Part shown: positions 36,813 to 45,521 of the stretch, piece after piece | Layout of the letters: every line of letters starts with the position of its first letter | Position numbering within the stretch: position 1 is the first letter of the stretch | Origin: Planktotalea sp. | GTDB taxonomy: Bacteria > Pseudomonadota > Alphaproteobacteria > Rhodobacterales > Rhodobacteraceae | Length of the DNA stretch: 50,946 nt | Direction of reading: 5' to 3' | NCBI RefSeq assembly: GCF_018607995.1 | Contig: NZ_JABBAL010000024.1 | Location: forward strand, 1 to 50,946 | Notes under the pieces: generated by a model | What the model saw: only the letters and a program-made list of their open reading frames with translations | Databases searched by the model: none | What the model was told of the DNA's origin: nothing | Made by a program: the position numbers and the translations under genes

Positions 36813-37489
36813 GGCTTGCGGTAACTCGCAGCCAACTTCTCGACGGGAACCCCTGCGAAATAGCGCAGCAGTGTCATAAGGTTACGCGACCCTCGTCGTA
36901 TCCAGCCACCCGTTTCATACTTCGCAGCACTGGTCACCGCACGGGTTTTCAAAGGGCGCAAGCCCCCACGCAAAGCCCGTGCCATCGCGACATCCTCCAT
37001 GAGCGGCATGTCTTGGAACCCACCCACACGCTCATACAACGCCCGGGCAATTAGCAATCCTTGGTCCCCATAAGGCAACCCAAAGAGCCGTGAGCGCAGG
37101 TTCGCCCATCCCGCCACAAATCGAGCGGGCAGACCGCCCGACGCAAACGCCAGCGTGAAGTAGCCCGTATCGGATGAGTTCAAATGCGTCGCAACCTCAC
37201 CGCTCCACCCTGCATCCAAAATCGTATCGGCGTGAAGCACCAAGATCCAATCGCCACGCACTGCCGCACATCCGCGTTTCAGTTGCCCCCCGCGCGAGGC
37301 CGCGCCTGTGATCCAAACCGCGCCAACTTCATCCGAAACCAAATGCGTTTCATCGGTAGACCCGCCATCCGTCACGATCAACTCACGGATTAGCCCCGCT
37401 TCTACACCTTCAATCAACGCGGCCGCGCAGTGCGCCAATTGCTTCTCAGCATTCAAAACGGGGATCACCACAGAAATCGGCGCGCGCAT
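36809..37489 (-). CDS. Family 2 glycosyltransferase (TIGR04283-like)
   Basis: A 226-aa GT-A glycosyltransferase starting MRAPISVVIPVLNAEKQLAH at 37489, with AAGG just upstream. The nucleotide-sugar motifs are IVTDGGSTDETHLV (DGGS 41-44) and WILVLHADTILDAGW (HADT 86-89), followed by GLPYGDQGLLIARALYERVG and MEDVAMARALR. This pattern matches the TIGR04283 group, some of which sit in arsenosugar loci. No ars genes are seen here. Its TAA overlaps the ABC exporter stop by four bases (36809-36812). Confidence 0.82.
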   Translation of the reverse strand: MRAPISVVIPVLNAEKQLAHCAAALIEGVEAGLIRELIVTDGGSTDETHLVSDEVGAVWITGAASRGGQLKRGCAAVRGDWILVLHADTILDAGWSGEVATHLNSSDTGYFTLAFASGGLPARFVAGWANLRSRLFGLPYGDQGLLIARALYERVGGFQDMPLMEDVAMARALRGGLRPLKTRAVTSAAKYETGGWIRRGSRNLMTLLRYFAGVPVEKLAASYRKP

Positions 37490-37555
37490 AACCTTGGCCC
37501 TTCTCACTTCGCTCCACTCCTCTTATATCAAGGGCAAAGCCTGAGGGAGAGCAAA

Positions 37556-38299
37556 ATGATCCACCCCGAGACCCGCCGCCTACTACGCGTGACTGGAGCC
37601 GATGCAAGAGGTTTCCTGCAAGGCCTGCTCACCAATGATCTGCAAAAGCTGGATCGAGGGCTTGTGTATACTGCGATGCTGACGCCACAGGGGAAATACA
37701 TTGCGGATTTCTTTTTGGTGCCTGACGGTGACGCGATCTTGCTAGATACGGATGCCAGCCAAACCGACGCGCTGGCCAAACGGCTGACAATGTACAAATT
37801 GCGCGCAGATGTGACCATTGAAGACGATCAAAGATCGGTCTCGCGTGGCCTAGGCCCGATCCCAGAAGGCGCTTTCATCGACCCCCGTCTCGCCGCTCTT
37901 GGATGGCGTGGTTATGACGGGCAAATCGCGCAAGATGTGGATTGGACCGCTTTGAACGTCACGCATAGTGTCCCGCGCGCTGGTATTGAGCTGACGCCGG
38001 ACAGCTTCCTATTGGAAATGGGGTTCGAGCGGCTGAATGGTGTTGATTTCAAGAAAGGCTGCTATGTCGGCCAAGAAGTGACCGCGCGAATGAAACACAA
38101 AACGGAGCTGCGTAAAGGCCTGGCCCAAGTTTCGATCACAGGCTCAGCCCCGATTGGTACTGACATCACGACCGAGGCAGATAAAATCGCCGGCACGCTC
38201 CTTAGCCAGTCGGGCGACAAAGCCCTCGCTTACCTGCGCTTTGATCGCGCAACAGGCCCTTTAAAAGCAAAAGACGCGCAGATCACCTACGCGTCTTAG
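37556..38299 (+). CDS. ygfZ: YgfZ/GcvT-domain tetrahydrofolate-binding protein
   Basis: A 247-aa protein of the YgfZ (IBA57) family, which uses folate to help assemble or repair iron-sulfur clusters. The YgfZ signature KGCYVGQE is at residues 167-174 with the conserved Cys169, preceded by LLEMGFERLNGVDFK. The N-terminal half shows GADARGFLQGLLTNDL and MLTPQGKYIADFFLV, as in the family. The start at 37556 is the first ATG after GAGGGAGAGC. The gene is divergent from the glycosyltransferase and convergent with efp. Confidence 0.88.
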   Translation: MIHPETRRLLRVTGADARGFLQGLLTNDLQKLDRGLVYTAMLTPQGKYIADFFLVPDGDAILLDTDASQTDALAKRLTMYKLRADVTIEDDQRSVSRGLGPIPEGAFIDPRLAALGWRGYDGQIAQDVDWTALNVTHSVPRAGIELTPDSFLLEMGFERLNGVDFKKGCYVGQEVTARMKHKTELRKGLAQVSITGSAPIGTDITTEADKIAGTLLSQSGDKALAYLRFDRATGPLKAKDAQITYAS

Positions 38300-38364
38300 T
38301 TTCTCTGGTCTCAAAATACCTCGGAGTTTGAGGCAAATCCTCAATCCCCCGCTTTGGCGGCTTA

Positions 38365-38928
38365 TCAAGCGCGCTCGGAGTACTCCATGGACACCGTGTC
38401 CACGACGATGCTTTCGTCCTGTCCCACGAATGGTGGCACCATGACCTTCACGCCGTTTTCCAGTATCGCAGGCTTGAAGCTATTTGCTGCAGTCTGACCT
38501 TTGACGACAGGTTCTGTCTCAACAATCTTGCAGGTCACTTTCTGCGGAATCGTCGCGTGCAGTGCCTCTTCATCGTGAAATTCCACAACAATCGTCATGC
38601 CATCTTGCAAGAACGGACGGCGCTCGCCGAGCAGCTCTGCAGGCAGTTCAATCTGCTCATAGGTTTCCGTGTCCATGAACACTAACATGCCGTCGGACTC
38701 GTACAAGAATTGTTGATCTTTTTGTTCTAACCGTACGCGTTCTACCTTGTCTGCACTGCGAAAGCGTTCGTTCAGTTTGGATCCGTTACGAAGGTTGCGC
38801 ATTTCTACTTGTGCAAATGCGCCACCCTTGCCCGGTTTTACATGATCTACCTTAACGGCAGCCCACAGGCCTTCGTTGTGTTCAAGAACATTTCCGGGGC
38901 GTATTTCGTTTCCGTTAATCTTGGGCAT
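38365..38928 (-). CDS. efp: Elongation factor P
   Basis: A 187-aa protein starting [20 protein letters not shown] at 38928. It has the three-barrel EF-P layout: a KOW-like domain with the loop [10 protein letters not shown], where K34 is the position that beta-lysylation modifies in enteric bacteria, then [15 protein letters not shown], and the OB-type second half ending [22 protein letters not shown] relieves ribosome stalling at polyproline. The modification genes epmA/epmB are not in the window. Divergent from the DUF6280-like gene with 218 bases between. Confidence 0.96.
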   Translation of the reverse strand: MPKINGNEIRPGNVLEHNEGLWAAVKVDHVKPGKGGAFAQVEMRNLRNGSKLNERFRSADKVERVRLEQKDQQFLYESDGMLVFMDTETYEQIELPAELLGERRPFLQDGMTIVVEFHDEEALHATIPQKVTCKIVETEPVVKGQTAANSFKPAILENGVKVMVPPFVGQDESIVVDTVSMEYSERA

Positions 38929-39016
38929 ATGTGTCAAAACCATATCAAAAGGTTGATGAAATCTTGTTGCACCCTATATCTCGGAGGTAGCCCCCGTGCA
39001 AGAACGCTAAATTTCG

Positions 39017-39051
39017 TGCTGCATCTGCAGCAAGCCATGCAATTTTTGCAT
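39017..39051. promoter_or_regulatory. Two adjacent TGCA-cored palindromes, possible operators
   Basis: TGCTGCATCTGCAGCA (39017-39032; 7-bp arms, 2-base centre) is followed after four bases by ATGCAATTTTTGCAT (39037-39051; 6-bp arms, 3-base centre). The half-site ATGCAA recurs at 39059-39064, 22 bases from its first copy, about two helical turns. The cluster lies in the efp/DUF6280-like divergent region, about 95-130 bases from each start. No T-run terminator accompanies it. Confidence 0.45.
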
Positions 39052-39146
39052 AAGTGCTATGCAAATAGAGGGTATCCGAATCGGAGAGGATGGGTCATAA
39101 GAGCCTCTACGCCGGAAACACAAGAGCAAGAATAAGGATCGAAATT

Positions 39147-39467
39147 ATGAGAGATTTCGTAGACGGTACTGCCTACAATTCTGAGCAAGGCAACCGTGCA
39201 CGCAAATTGTTTGCGGCAGTCGTCCTGGCAGCGCTCGACGATGCAATCGCCGACGATAAGAAGTATGGAAATGGTCCTGAGCAAATCGCCCGTTGGGCGC
39301 GTTCGCGTGATGGCCGTGAAGTGTTGTCTTGTGCGGGCATCGACCCGAACGAACGTGTTGTCGCAGGCTTGATGGACTTCGTTTCCAAAGGTGTGCGCAC
39401 ATCCGTCGCCCTATCTCGTGAGGAGTCGGAGCGCCGCAACGCTGCACAGCAGGCAGAAGCCGCATAA
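39147..39467 (+). CDS. DUF6280-like conserved protein
   Basis: A 106-aa soluble, mainly helical protein: MRDFVDGTAYNSEQGNRARK, LFAAVVLAALDDAIADDKKYG, EQIARWARSRDGREVLSCAG, and a C-terminal ERRNAAQQAEAA. I recall close relatives as conserved Rhodobacterales proteins placed in DUF6280; the family name is from memory and unchecked. AAGGATCG lies 5 bases upstream of the ATG. It has its own strong terminator and a palindrome-rich upstream region, so it is a monocistronic, regulated gene. Function unknown. Confidence 0.7.
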   Translation: MRDFVDGTAYNSEQGNRARKLFAAVVLAALDDAIADDKKYGNGPEQIARWARSRDGREVLSCAGIDPNERVVAGLMDFVSKGVRTSVALSREESERRNAAQQAEAA

Positions 39468-39489
39468 ACAACGCTTTCACTCGAAAGTC

Positions 39490-39526
39490 AAAAACGCCTC
39501 CGATCTGTTCTCGGGGGCGTTTTTTT
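39490..39526 (+). terminator. Rho-independent terminator of the DUF6280-like gene
   Basis: AAAACGCCTCCGA, a 7-base loop and TCGGGGGCGTTTT form a stem of about 12 bp (one G-T pair) ending in a run of seven T. It begins 23 bases after the stop codon. Confidence 0.9.
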
Positions 39527-39542
39527 GTACGTATGTTCTTTT

Positions 39543-40112
39543 TTAAAAAACGAACATCCAAACACGCGCTACCATCAGTTCCATAGCGAGCAGGACAAGT
39601 GCAACCACCCGCATCGGCCAACGCAGGAAGCGTCGAAAGAGAACCGCCACGCAGATAAAGACCAAAGTAACTTCTAGCGGTTGCACCCAGCCCGCATGAT
39701 GCGCACGATCCCAATAGCTGACGGGACTTTCAAAAATCCAATCACTCGCGGGCCAAAAATGCGGGCGACCATCATCGTGATGCAGCGGAAAATCCAACGA
39801 AACGTGCAACAATCCTGCACCCGCAAACGCCACACCAGCGCGCGCTTTCCGCCAAAGCGCAAAGGCCAGCACCAAACCCCAGAGTAAAAACGAGTTGTCG
39901 ATCGCGAACACCATTTGCCACGCATTCGAGTAATACAATTGCCCAAACACCACATCCTGCGGGATCTGCAAGATCGCCAGCGCCCCCCCTGCCATGACAT
40001 AAAGCGATAGATCCGGCAAAAGCGCGCCAAAACCCGCAGCTCCCGTCACTTTACGATTATCCGCGAGCGAAAATGCTGCCAAACCTAAGATCAAATGCGC
40101 GGGTGTGTTCAT
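39543..40112 (-). CDS. YdjM-like membrane protein (LexA-binding/metal-dependent hydrolase-like)
   Basis: A 189-aa integral membrane protein starting MNTPAHLILGLAAFSLADN at 40112; the ATG nine codons earlier adds no conserved sequence. The early THAxxG-like segment (TPAHLILG), GALLPDLSLYVM, and GLLHVSLDFPLHHDDGRPHFWP with its His/Asp cluster recall the YdjM/DUF457 family of membrane-bound putative metal-dependent hydrolases. About four to five hydrophobic helices. It is divergent from cobQ across 58 bases, but nothing links it to cobalamin chemistry. Confidence 0.6.
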   Translation of the reverse strand: MNTPAHLILGLAAFSLADNRKVTGAAGFGALLPDLSLYVMAGGALAILQIPQDVVFGQLYYSNAWQMVFAIDNSFLLWGLVLAFALWRKARAGVAFAGAGLLHVSLDFPLHHDDGRPHFWPASDWIFESPVSYWDRAHHAGWVQPLEVTLVFICVAVLFRRFLRWPMRVVALVLLAMELMVARVWMFVF

Positions 40113-40170
40113 GCCTCTTTCGCTCTGCATCACTCCCAACTATGTCTGATGGGGAATGAGGGGGCTGTCC

Positions 40171-41622
40171 ATGACCAAAGCAATAATGATCCAGGGCGCA
40201 GGCTCGAATGTGGGGAAATCCATGCTTGTGGCCGGAATCGCGCGGGCTTTTGCCAATCGTGGGCTATCAGTCGCGCCCTTCAAACCGCAAAACATGTCCA
40301 ACAATGCGGCTGTCACTGTTGATGATGGCGAAATTGGCCGTGCACAGGCCTTGCAGTCATTAGCCGCGCGACGTGATGCACATACGGATATGAACCCCGT
40401 TTTGTTAAAACCCGAAACCGATACGGGCGCACAGGTGATCGTGCAGGGCAAACGCTGGGACACGCTGCGCGCACGTGATTATGCGAAAGCCAAACCCAAG
40501 TTGATGAGTGCAGTTTTGGAGAGCTTTCACCGCCTCGCTAAAACAGCAGACTTGATTGTAATAGAGGGTGCAGGCAGCCCTGCAGAGATCAATTTACGCG
40601 CGGGCGACATTGCAAATATGGGCTTTGCAGAGGCCGCGCAGGTGCCTGTAGTTTTGACAGGTGATATTGATCGCGGCGGCGTCATAGCGCAACTTGTCGG
40701 CACGCAAACGATCCTTCCCAAGACTGATGCGGATCATATAAAAGCCTTTTGCATAAACAAGTTTCGTGGCGACGTCAGCCTTTTTAATGATGGCCTAACA
40801 GCGATCACTGAACACACAGGTTGGCCATCTTTGGGTGTTATTCCGTGGTTTGAAGATGCTTGGCGTCTGCCCGCAGAAGACGTGATGGACATCGCATCAA
40901 CGCATGATGGCATTTTCAAAATCGCCGTGCCGCGTCTTGCACGGATCGCGAATTTTGATGACCTTGATCCACTGTCTTCCGACCCAAACATCAGTGTCGA
41001 TATCGTGGAACAAGGTCGCCCCCTACCCGCAGATGCTGATCTGATCCTCATTCCTGGCTCTAAAGCGACGATTCCAGACCTCGCGTTCTTCCGTGCGCAG
41101 GGCTGGGACATTGATTTGACTGCGCATATTCGCCGTGGCGGGCGTGTGTTGGGGATTTGCGGGGGATATCAGATGCTCGGCACAGAGATAGCAGATCCAT
41201 TGGGAATCGAGGGCGCGCCATCAACGGTTAAGGGCTTGGGGCATTTGAAGGTGAAGACCCGCATGTCAGAGCAAAAAAGGCTGGCTTTAACCGCGGCGAC
41301 CTACACGCCAACGGGAGATTCTGTTGCCGGCTATGAGATTCATTTGGGCGAGACCGATGGCCCTGATCGCGCACGCGCCTGGTTGGACATTGGGGGACGA
41401 TCCGAGGGTGCAGCAAGCATGAACGGGCAGATCATGGGCTGCTATTTGCACGGCCTTTTCACCGCGGATGGCTTTCGCGCTGGCTTCATCGGCGACTTGG
41501 CATCGCAAGATTTCAACTATGCGGCAGATGTGGAGGCGGTGCTGGATAAGCTCGCACGCCATCTGGAAACCCACATGGATTTGGATTTGTTGTTTGATTT
41601 GGCGGAGCCGGTCATACCCTAA
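40171..41622 (+). CDS. cobQ: Cobyric acid synthase
   Basis: A 483-aa enzyme that amidates four side chains of adenosylcobyrinic acid a,c-diamide in coenzyme B12 synthesis. The start at 40171 ([20 protein letters not shown]) follows GAGGGGG by 6 bases. The N-terminal ATP-dependent domain has [20 protein letters not shown] and [11 protein letters not shown]. The C-terminal glutamine amidotransferase domain has [22 protein letters not shown] with the catalytic cysteine, and GCYLHGLF with the histidine. No other cob genes lie in the window. Confidence 0.96.
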   Translation: MTKAIMIQGAGSNVGKSMLVAGIARAFANRGLSVAPFKPQNMSNNAAVTVDDGEIGRAQALQSLAARRDAHTDMNPVLLKPETDTGAQVIVQGKRWDTLRARDYAKAKPKLMSAVLESFHRLAKTADLIVIEGAGSPAEINLRAGDIANMGFAEAAQVPVVLTGDIDRGGVIAQLVGTQTILPKTDADHIKAFCINKFRGDVSLFNDGLTAITEHTGWPSLGVIPWFEDAWRLPAEDVMDIASTHDGIFKIAVPRLARIANFDDLDPLSSDPNISVDIVEQGRPLPADADLILIPGSKATIPDLAFFRAQGWDIDLTAHIRRGGRVLGICGGYQMLGTEIADPLGIEGAPSTVKGLGHLKVKTRMSEQKRLALTAATYTPTGDSVAGYEIHLGETDGPDRARAWLDIGGRSEGAASMNGQIMGCYLHGLFTADGFRAGFIGDLASQDFNYAADVEAVLDKLARHLETHMDLDLLFDLAEPVIP

Positions 41623-41632
41623 GGGGCGGACC

Positions 41633-42634
41633 TTAGTCGAGTTCGTTTGCCGCCAAAGCACGATAAATTTCGCGACGTACGAGTTTGCGCACGTTGCGCG
41701 TGATGCGTTCGCCCAAAGTTCCCTGCAATTCCTGACGCACAATCTCTGACACCATATCGCGTAGCGCTTCTTCATCGACAACGCTTGCGATTTGTTCGTT
41801 CTCTAACAAGGTCTCCCTGGCGTTCGTCGATAGCTCAGCTTGCATTGAATCGACCGCTTCGGTATGCTCTCCCTCGAAAGTTATTGCAGTGTCATGAAAG
41901 GTTGCTGTTTGCGATGCGATCTCTGGATCGAGCAAAGTGCGAGTTTGCAAACCACTATGTAACGGGCGGCTATCTTCCCAATGCAATGACTGGAGCCGGC
42001 GGGCTGCATTGCCCCCCTGTTCCTCGCCATCAGGTTCAAACTCGCTATCAGTGCGCGAAATAAGAGCTTCAAGGGCTGCAATTTTATCTTCGATTGTGAC
42101 ATGCTCTTCGAGCGTCACGTCTTGGTCTTCGCTGTCTGCCTCAGCCTCTTCGCGCATTTCAGGCGCGGGCGCGTCGTGCCCTTCTCGCGCTCTCGACTCG
42201 TTTTCATACGTCTCATCGGTGGTATTTGTAGCGTGATCGCCAGCCACATCTTGCTCAGCTTCCGCCTCTTCCGTGAAAACTTGCGCGGTGTCATCTTCAG
42301 AAGATACCTGCGTCAGAATCAAAATGCCATCGTCTGATGCGTCCTCACCTTCTGGTGCGCTATCCTCTGTGTCGGTCTTTTCCGCCTCGTTCTCGTGCTC
42401 CAGCACAACGCGCAAGGCTGCGGTCAGCACAAGTGCGGGCGCGGCTTTAGGGGCCGTAAATTCCATCACCTCATCAGATCTTTCTTCTTCCAACTCAACG
42501 GATTGAGGGGGAACCTCAGAGGAGAATGACGGCTCTTTCTCACCACGTTCAGCGGCGCGCGCCTCATCAGACACAAGTCGACGAATAGAAGACAATACGT
42601 CCTCAATTTCGATATTGGTAACCGGATCTGACAT
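41633..42634 (-). CDS. Acidic PopZ-like protein (DUF2497-like ends, disordered centre)
   Basis: A 333-aa protein with a striking three-part layout. The N-terminus MSDPVTNIEIEDVLSSIRRL recalls the PopZ start (MEEILASIRRIISE). A long central region (about residues 25-200) is low-complexity and very rich in Glu, Asp, Ala and Ser. The C-terminal 60 residues form basic amphipathic helices: EEALRDMVSEIVRQELQGTL, then GERITRNVRKLVRREIYRAL. This matches the architecture of alphaproteobacterial polar organising proteins (N-helix, acidic linker, oligomerising C-helices). The assignment rests on architecture and short matches only. A gap of 10 bases separates it from cobQ, convergent. Confidence 0.6.
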   Translation of the reverse strand: MSDPVTNIEIEDVLSSIRRLVSDEARAAERGEKEPSFSSEVPPQSVELEEERSDEVMEFTAPKAAPALVLTAALRVVLEHENEAEKTDTEDSAPEGEDASDDGILILTQVSSEDDTAQVFTEEAEAEQDVAGDHATNTTDETYENESRAREGHDAPAPEMREEAEADSEDQDVTLEEHVTIEDKIAALEALISRTDSEFEPDGEEQGGNAARRLQSLHWEDSRPLHSGLQTRTLLDPEIASQTATFHDTAITFEGEHTEAVDSMQAELSTNARETLLENEQIASVVDEEALRDMVSEIVRQELQGTLGERITRNVRKLVRREIYRALAANELD

Positions 42635-42758
42635 TATAATTCCACTCTCGCCTCTGGCGCAGAATACCTACCAAAGTAAATTTTCACAACAGATAGAACG
42701 AATTAGCAGTAATTTTTACCGCTCTATGATAGAATATTTACGCGCAGGTTGCCTAAGG

Positions 42759-44168
42759 TTAGTTTTTATTAAGCGAGCGCAGGAGGCGATCGAGCTTGTC
42801 GCCCTGAACACTGCGCGCGGGTGCGTCTTTCACCAGCTTGTAATAGGCGGTCGGATCATATTGCTGCACAGGCAGGTTTAAGTGCTTGGCCGTCAACAGA
42901 CCCATCGCCGCCAGCGCGGAATAAGCGGCAATAAATTCATTGGTTTGCACACCGATCAGACCGGAGCGTGCATCGAGCAATTCCTGCTCTGCGTTGAGCA
43001 CATCCAAGGTCGTACGTGATCCAACGGCCGCCTCTTCGCGCACGCCCCTGAACGCGACGGTTGCTGCGCGGATTTGACGTTCGCTAGCATCGCGAGATGC
43101 GCGGGATACGCGTAACTGCGCAAACGCATTGCCAGCGTTTTGCTGAATTTGATGCCGTGTGATGTGCAGACCAGAGCGGGCCGCATCACGGCGCGCCATT
43201 GCTTGGCGATGCAAAGCGTTAAGGCGGCCACCTTGATAGATTGGCACAGACGCCTCAAGCGACAAGGAACCCGCGTTAGTAGAGGTGTTTGCCGACGGCG
43301 TTTGGGTGCGGTTCAGCCCGCCGCGCAAGCGCACGTTGCCGCGCATCGCAGCATCCGCACGGGCCACATTGAGATCAGCCGCAGCCACGTCATGTTGCAC
43401 AGCTTGCATATCGGGATGACCACGCACCGCGATCGATTTAGCCTTTTCAACGGAATTAACCGTTTTAGGCAAGTTCTTGGGTGGACGCAGATTTCCAGGC
43501 TTATGCCCAACTGAAGCCCGGTATTCTTCGTGCGAGCGGATCAAATCCCCTTCTGCTGCAGCCAAAGCCGAGCGCGCAGAGGCAAGGCGCGCCTCGGCAA
43601 GTGCGACGTCCGTGCGGGTGATCTCACCAACTTCAAAGCGATCGCGCGCGGCGCGCAGTTCTTGCGTGATCAGCCGCACATTGCTTTGACGCAACGCGAC
43701 TGTTTCGGTTGTGCGGCGCACATTCATAAAAGCTTGGATCGCGCGCAAAAGCACGGATTGCTCCAACGATAGCAGGCGCGCCCGCGTACCAAGCACGTTT
43801 TCTTTTGCAGCTTCAATGGCATATCGGGTTTGGCCACCATCGTAGATTAGTAGATCCATCGCGATGCCAATCTTCGCTGTCGTGCTGCTTGGATCCACTA
43901 GTAGGCCGCTTGACGTATTAGACGTGCGTGAAAAGCTGCGGCCCAAAGAGCCCGTGAAATTCAAGATCGGGCGGAGGGAAGCCGTTGCGATGGCCACATC
44001 CTCATCTGCTGCACGTAGCAGAGCGCGATTTTGTTCCAGCAATCCTGAGTGATTGAACGCCCCGATCAGCGCATCCGAGAGCGTTTCAGCCTGCACCGAT
44101 TGCGTGGCCAGTAAAAAGAGGCCAACAATCGCAGTCGTGCGTCGCACCTTCATCAATAGATCGAGCAT
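42759..44168 (-). CDS. TolC family outer membrane efflux/secretion protein
   Basis: A 469-aa protein. The start at 44168 (MLDLLMKVRRTTAIVGLFLL) follows GGGGGC; a signal peptide ends at QSVQAETLSDAL. The mature chain has the duplicated TolC structure: LEQNRALLRAADEDVAIATA, LRPILNFTGSLG, then the second-half repeat with DLNVARADAAMRGNVRLRGG and LEASVPIYQGGRLNAL, and GVREEAAVGSRTTLDVLNAEQELLDA. It would form the outer-membrane channel for tripartite efflux or type I secretion. No inner-membrane partner is adjacent. The Pcm-family gene lies upstream on the same strand (91 bases). Confidence 0.9.
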   Translation of the reverse strand: MLDLLMKVRRTTAIVGLFLLATQSVQAETLSDALIGAFNHSGLLEQNRALLRAADEDVAIATASLRPILNFTGSLGRSFSRTSNTSSGLLVDPSSTTAKIGIAMDLLIYDGGQTRYAIEAAKENVLGTRARLLSLEQSVLLRAIQAFMNVRRTTETVALRQSNVRLITQELRAARDRFEVGEITRTDVALAEARLASARSALAAAEGDLIRSHEEYRASVGHKPGNLRPPKNLPKTVNSVEKAKSIAVRGHPDMQAVQHDVAAADLNVARADAAMRGNVRLRGGLNRTQTPSANTSTNAGSLSLEASVPIYQGGRLNALHRQAMARRDAARSGLHITRHQIQQNAGNAFAQLRVSRASRDASERQIRAATVAFRGVREEAAVGSRTTLDVLNAEQELLDARSGLIGVQTNEFIAAYSALAAMGLLTAKHLNLPVQQYDPTAYYKLVKDAPARSVQGDKLDRLLRSLNKN

Positions 44169-44259
44169 TCTGCCCCCAAGGATTTCCGCATCCATTCGGG
44201 ATGCTCTTATACAGTCTTAACGCGCGACACAGCAGCTTCCGTCGCGCGGGTATTAAATA

Positions 44260-44913
44260 TTATAGCGCGAAGTCACGCGCCTTAAAGAATCCCGGCAAAA
44301 CCGGCGCACTGGCATTAAACGCAAGCCGCCAATTCATCTGTCCGTTGATTTTGCGACCAATCCGCACTTCGCCCAAAGCACCCTTCATAAAGAGTGCCGC
44401 GATGCGCCCACCCTCTTTCAGTTGATCGATAATTGCGACTGGCAACTCTTCAACACCGCCCTGGATGGTGATCACATCGTAGGGTCCGTGTTCTGCGACA
44501 CCTGCATCAAGCGGCCCGGCGTTCATGATCACACTGTCTGCGCCCGCATCGCTCAGCACAGTTTGCGCATCTGCAACCATCGCCTCATCGGCTTCGAGCG
44601 CAACAACCGCTTGGGCAATATGAGCTATAATCGCGGCCGAGTAGCCGTAGCCTGATCCGATATCGAGCACCAACTCATCATTTTGCAAATCCAAAGCGTC
44701 GAGCATTTTCGCGAGCGTGCGCGGCTCAAGCAAAACACGCCCCACACTTAGCGCAAGGTTGCCATCAACATAAGCGGCTTCGCGGCGTTCACTCGGAACG
44801 AAGTTCTCGCGCTCAACCGATAGCATCGCATCGATGATTGGAAATTTGGTAACATCAGAGGGACGAACTTGGGTGTCCACCATCATGACACGACGTGCTG
44901 CAAAATCAGACAT
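44260..44913 (-). CDS. Protein-L-isoaspartate O-methyltransferase family protein
   Basis: A 217-aa SAM-dependent methyltransferase. SAM motif I is VLDIGSGYGYSAAIIAHIAQ, then VVALEADEAMV and YDVITIQGGVEELP, following the Pcm order. The N-terminal FVPSERREAAYVDGNLALSVG stands where true Pcm has F(V)P..YxD.pLpig. This short alphaproteobacterial group usually lies immediately before a tolC gene, as here, and may not repair isoaspartate; the paired order suggests a role connected with export. Start ATG at 44913. Confidence 0.82.
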   Translation of the reverse strand: MSDFAARRVMMVDTQVRPSDVTKFPIIDAMLSVERENFVPSERREAAYVDGNLALSVGRVLLEPRTLAKMLDALDLQNDELVLDIGSGYGYSAAIIAHIAQAVVALEADEAMVADAQTVLSDAGADSVIMNAGPLDAGVAEHGPYDVITIQGGVEELPVAIIDQLKEGGRIAALFMKGALGEVRIGRKINGQMNWRLAFNASAPVLPGFFKARDFAL

Positions 44914-45030
44914 TGGCTAAACTCATCCGTTCAGAATCCTTTGCGCTTTAGTGCCACATCACGCGCGCCCCCACAACGCCCCACCTCCGCACAATTCGCT
45001 AGATTTCGCACCGCTTGGGACTTGCAGCAG

Positions 45031-45058
45031 TTTGCCAGATAAGTTAACTGCCTATAAT
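45031..45058 (+). promoter_or_regulatory. Promoter of the tRNA-Cys gene
   Basis: A perfect TATAAT (45053-45058) lies 8 bases before the first tRNA base, with TTTGCC (45031-45036) 16 bases upstream as a -35 candidate. The placement is right for a tRNA promoter. Confidence 0.6.
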
Positions 45059-45066
45059 CACTGGCT

Positions 45067-45140
45067 GGCGAGTTGGTAGAGTGGTTATGCAGCGGATTGC
45101 AAATCCGCGTACACCGGTTCGATTCCGGTACTCGCCTCCA
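45067..45140 (+). tRNA. tRNA-Cys (GCA)
   Basis: A 74-base tRNA. The acceptor stem pairs GGCGAGT with ACTCGCC, followed by T and an encoded CCA. The anticodon arm GCGGA-TTGCAAA-TCCGC gives anticodon GCA (45099-45101). The T arm is ACCGG-TTCGATT-CCGGT. The D arm contains GGTAGAGTGGTT. Its 3' side opens into eroded mobile DNA, so it may have served as an attachment site. Confidence 0.96.
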
Positions 45141-45249
45141 TTGCTTCTCATTGCCTTTATTTCAACGTATGCTACGTTTTGTGTCCATATAAGGCACTAA
45201 ATTAGGCCTAAACATAGCACTAAATCGTGGATACCCACCGCCATCTTTT

Positions 45250-45378
45250 AAGCAAATCCCGTCAAAGGGGAACGTTTGGTATGTCATCATAACCAAGCCT
45301 GATGCGCTAAGGGATGGCAAAAAAAATATCCAACCCGACGATCAACTGGCACAAGCGATGAACCCAGTGCAAAGATGA
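45250..45378 (+). pseudogene. Eroded fragment resembling an integrase N-terminus
   Basis: The frame reads KQIPSKGNVWYVIITKPDAL, RDGKKNIQPDDQLAQAMNPVQ, then a TGA. The GxWYVxxxxPxxLR pattern is the usual first strand-helix of the N-terminal domain in many tyrosine integrases, and the position just after a tRNA gene is where such genes lie. The fragment is too short to be sure. A second short frame (45375-45467, MKQSKIVEGIYAEWDSLLAR then DPFVEILEQN) follows; its stop is provided by the first bases of the IS3 end. I do not recognise that one. The rest of 45141-45464 shows no gene. Confidence 0.3.
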
Positions 45379-45464
45379 AGCAATCCAAAATAGTCGAAGG
45401 TATTTATGCTGAATGGGACAGCCTTCTGGCGCGTGACCCATTCGTTGAGATTCTAGAACAGAAT

Positions 45465-45476
45465 TGAGCCTCCCCG
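45465..45476 (+). repeat. Probable left end of the IS3-family element
   Basis: TGAGCCTCCCCG begins 57 bases before the orfA ATG. IS3-family ends start with TG and often carry a TGA..C..CCCC-type sequence at this distance. No right end was found, which fits the fusion at 45720. Confidence 0.45.
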
Positions 45477-45521
45477 TTTGAAGTCGTCCGCCCCTACAGT
45501 TAGGAAAGCGGAGGATCAGAG

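Noticed and set aside
40113..40170. Cobalamin riboswitch before cobQ
   Set aside because: The 58-base gap is far too short for a B12 riboswitch and no B12-box sequence is visible.
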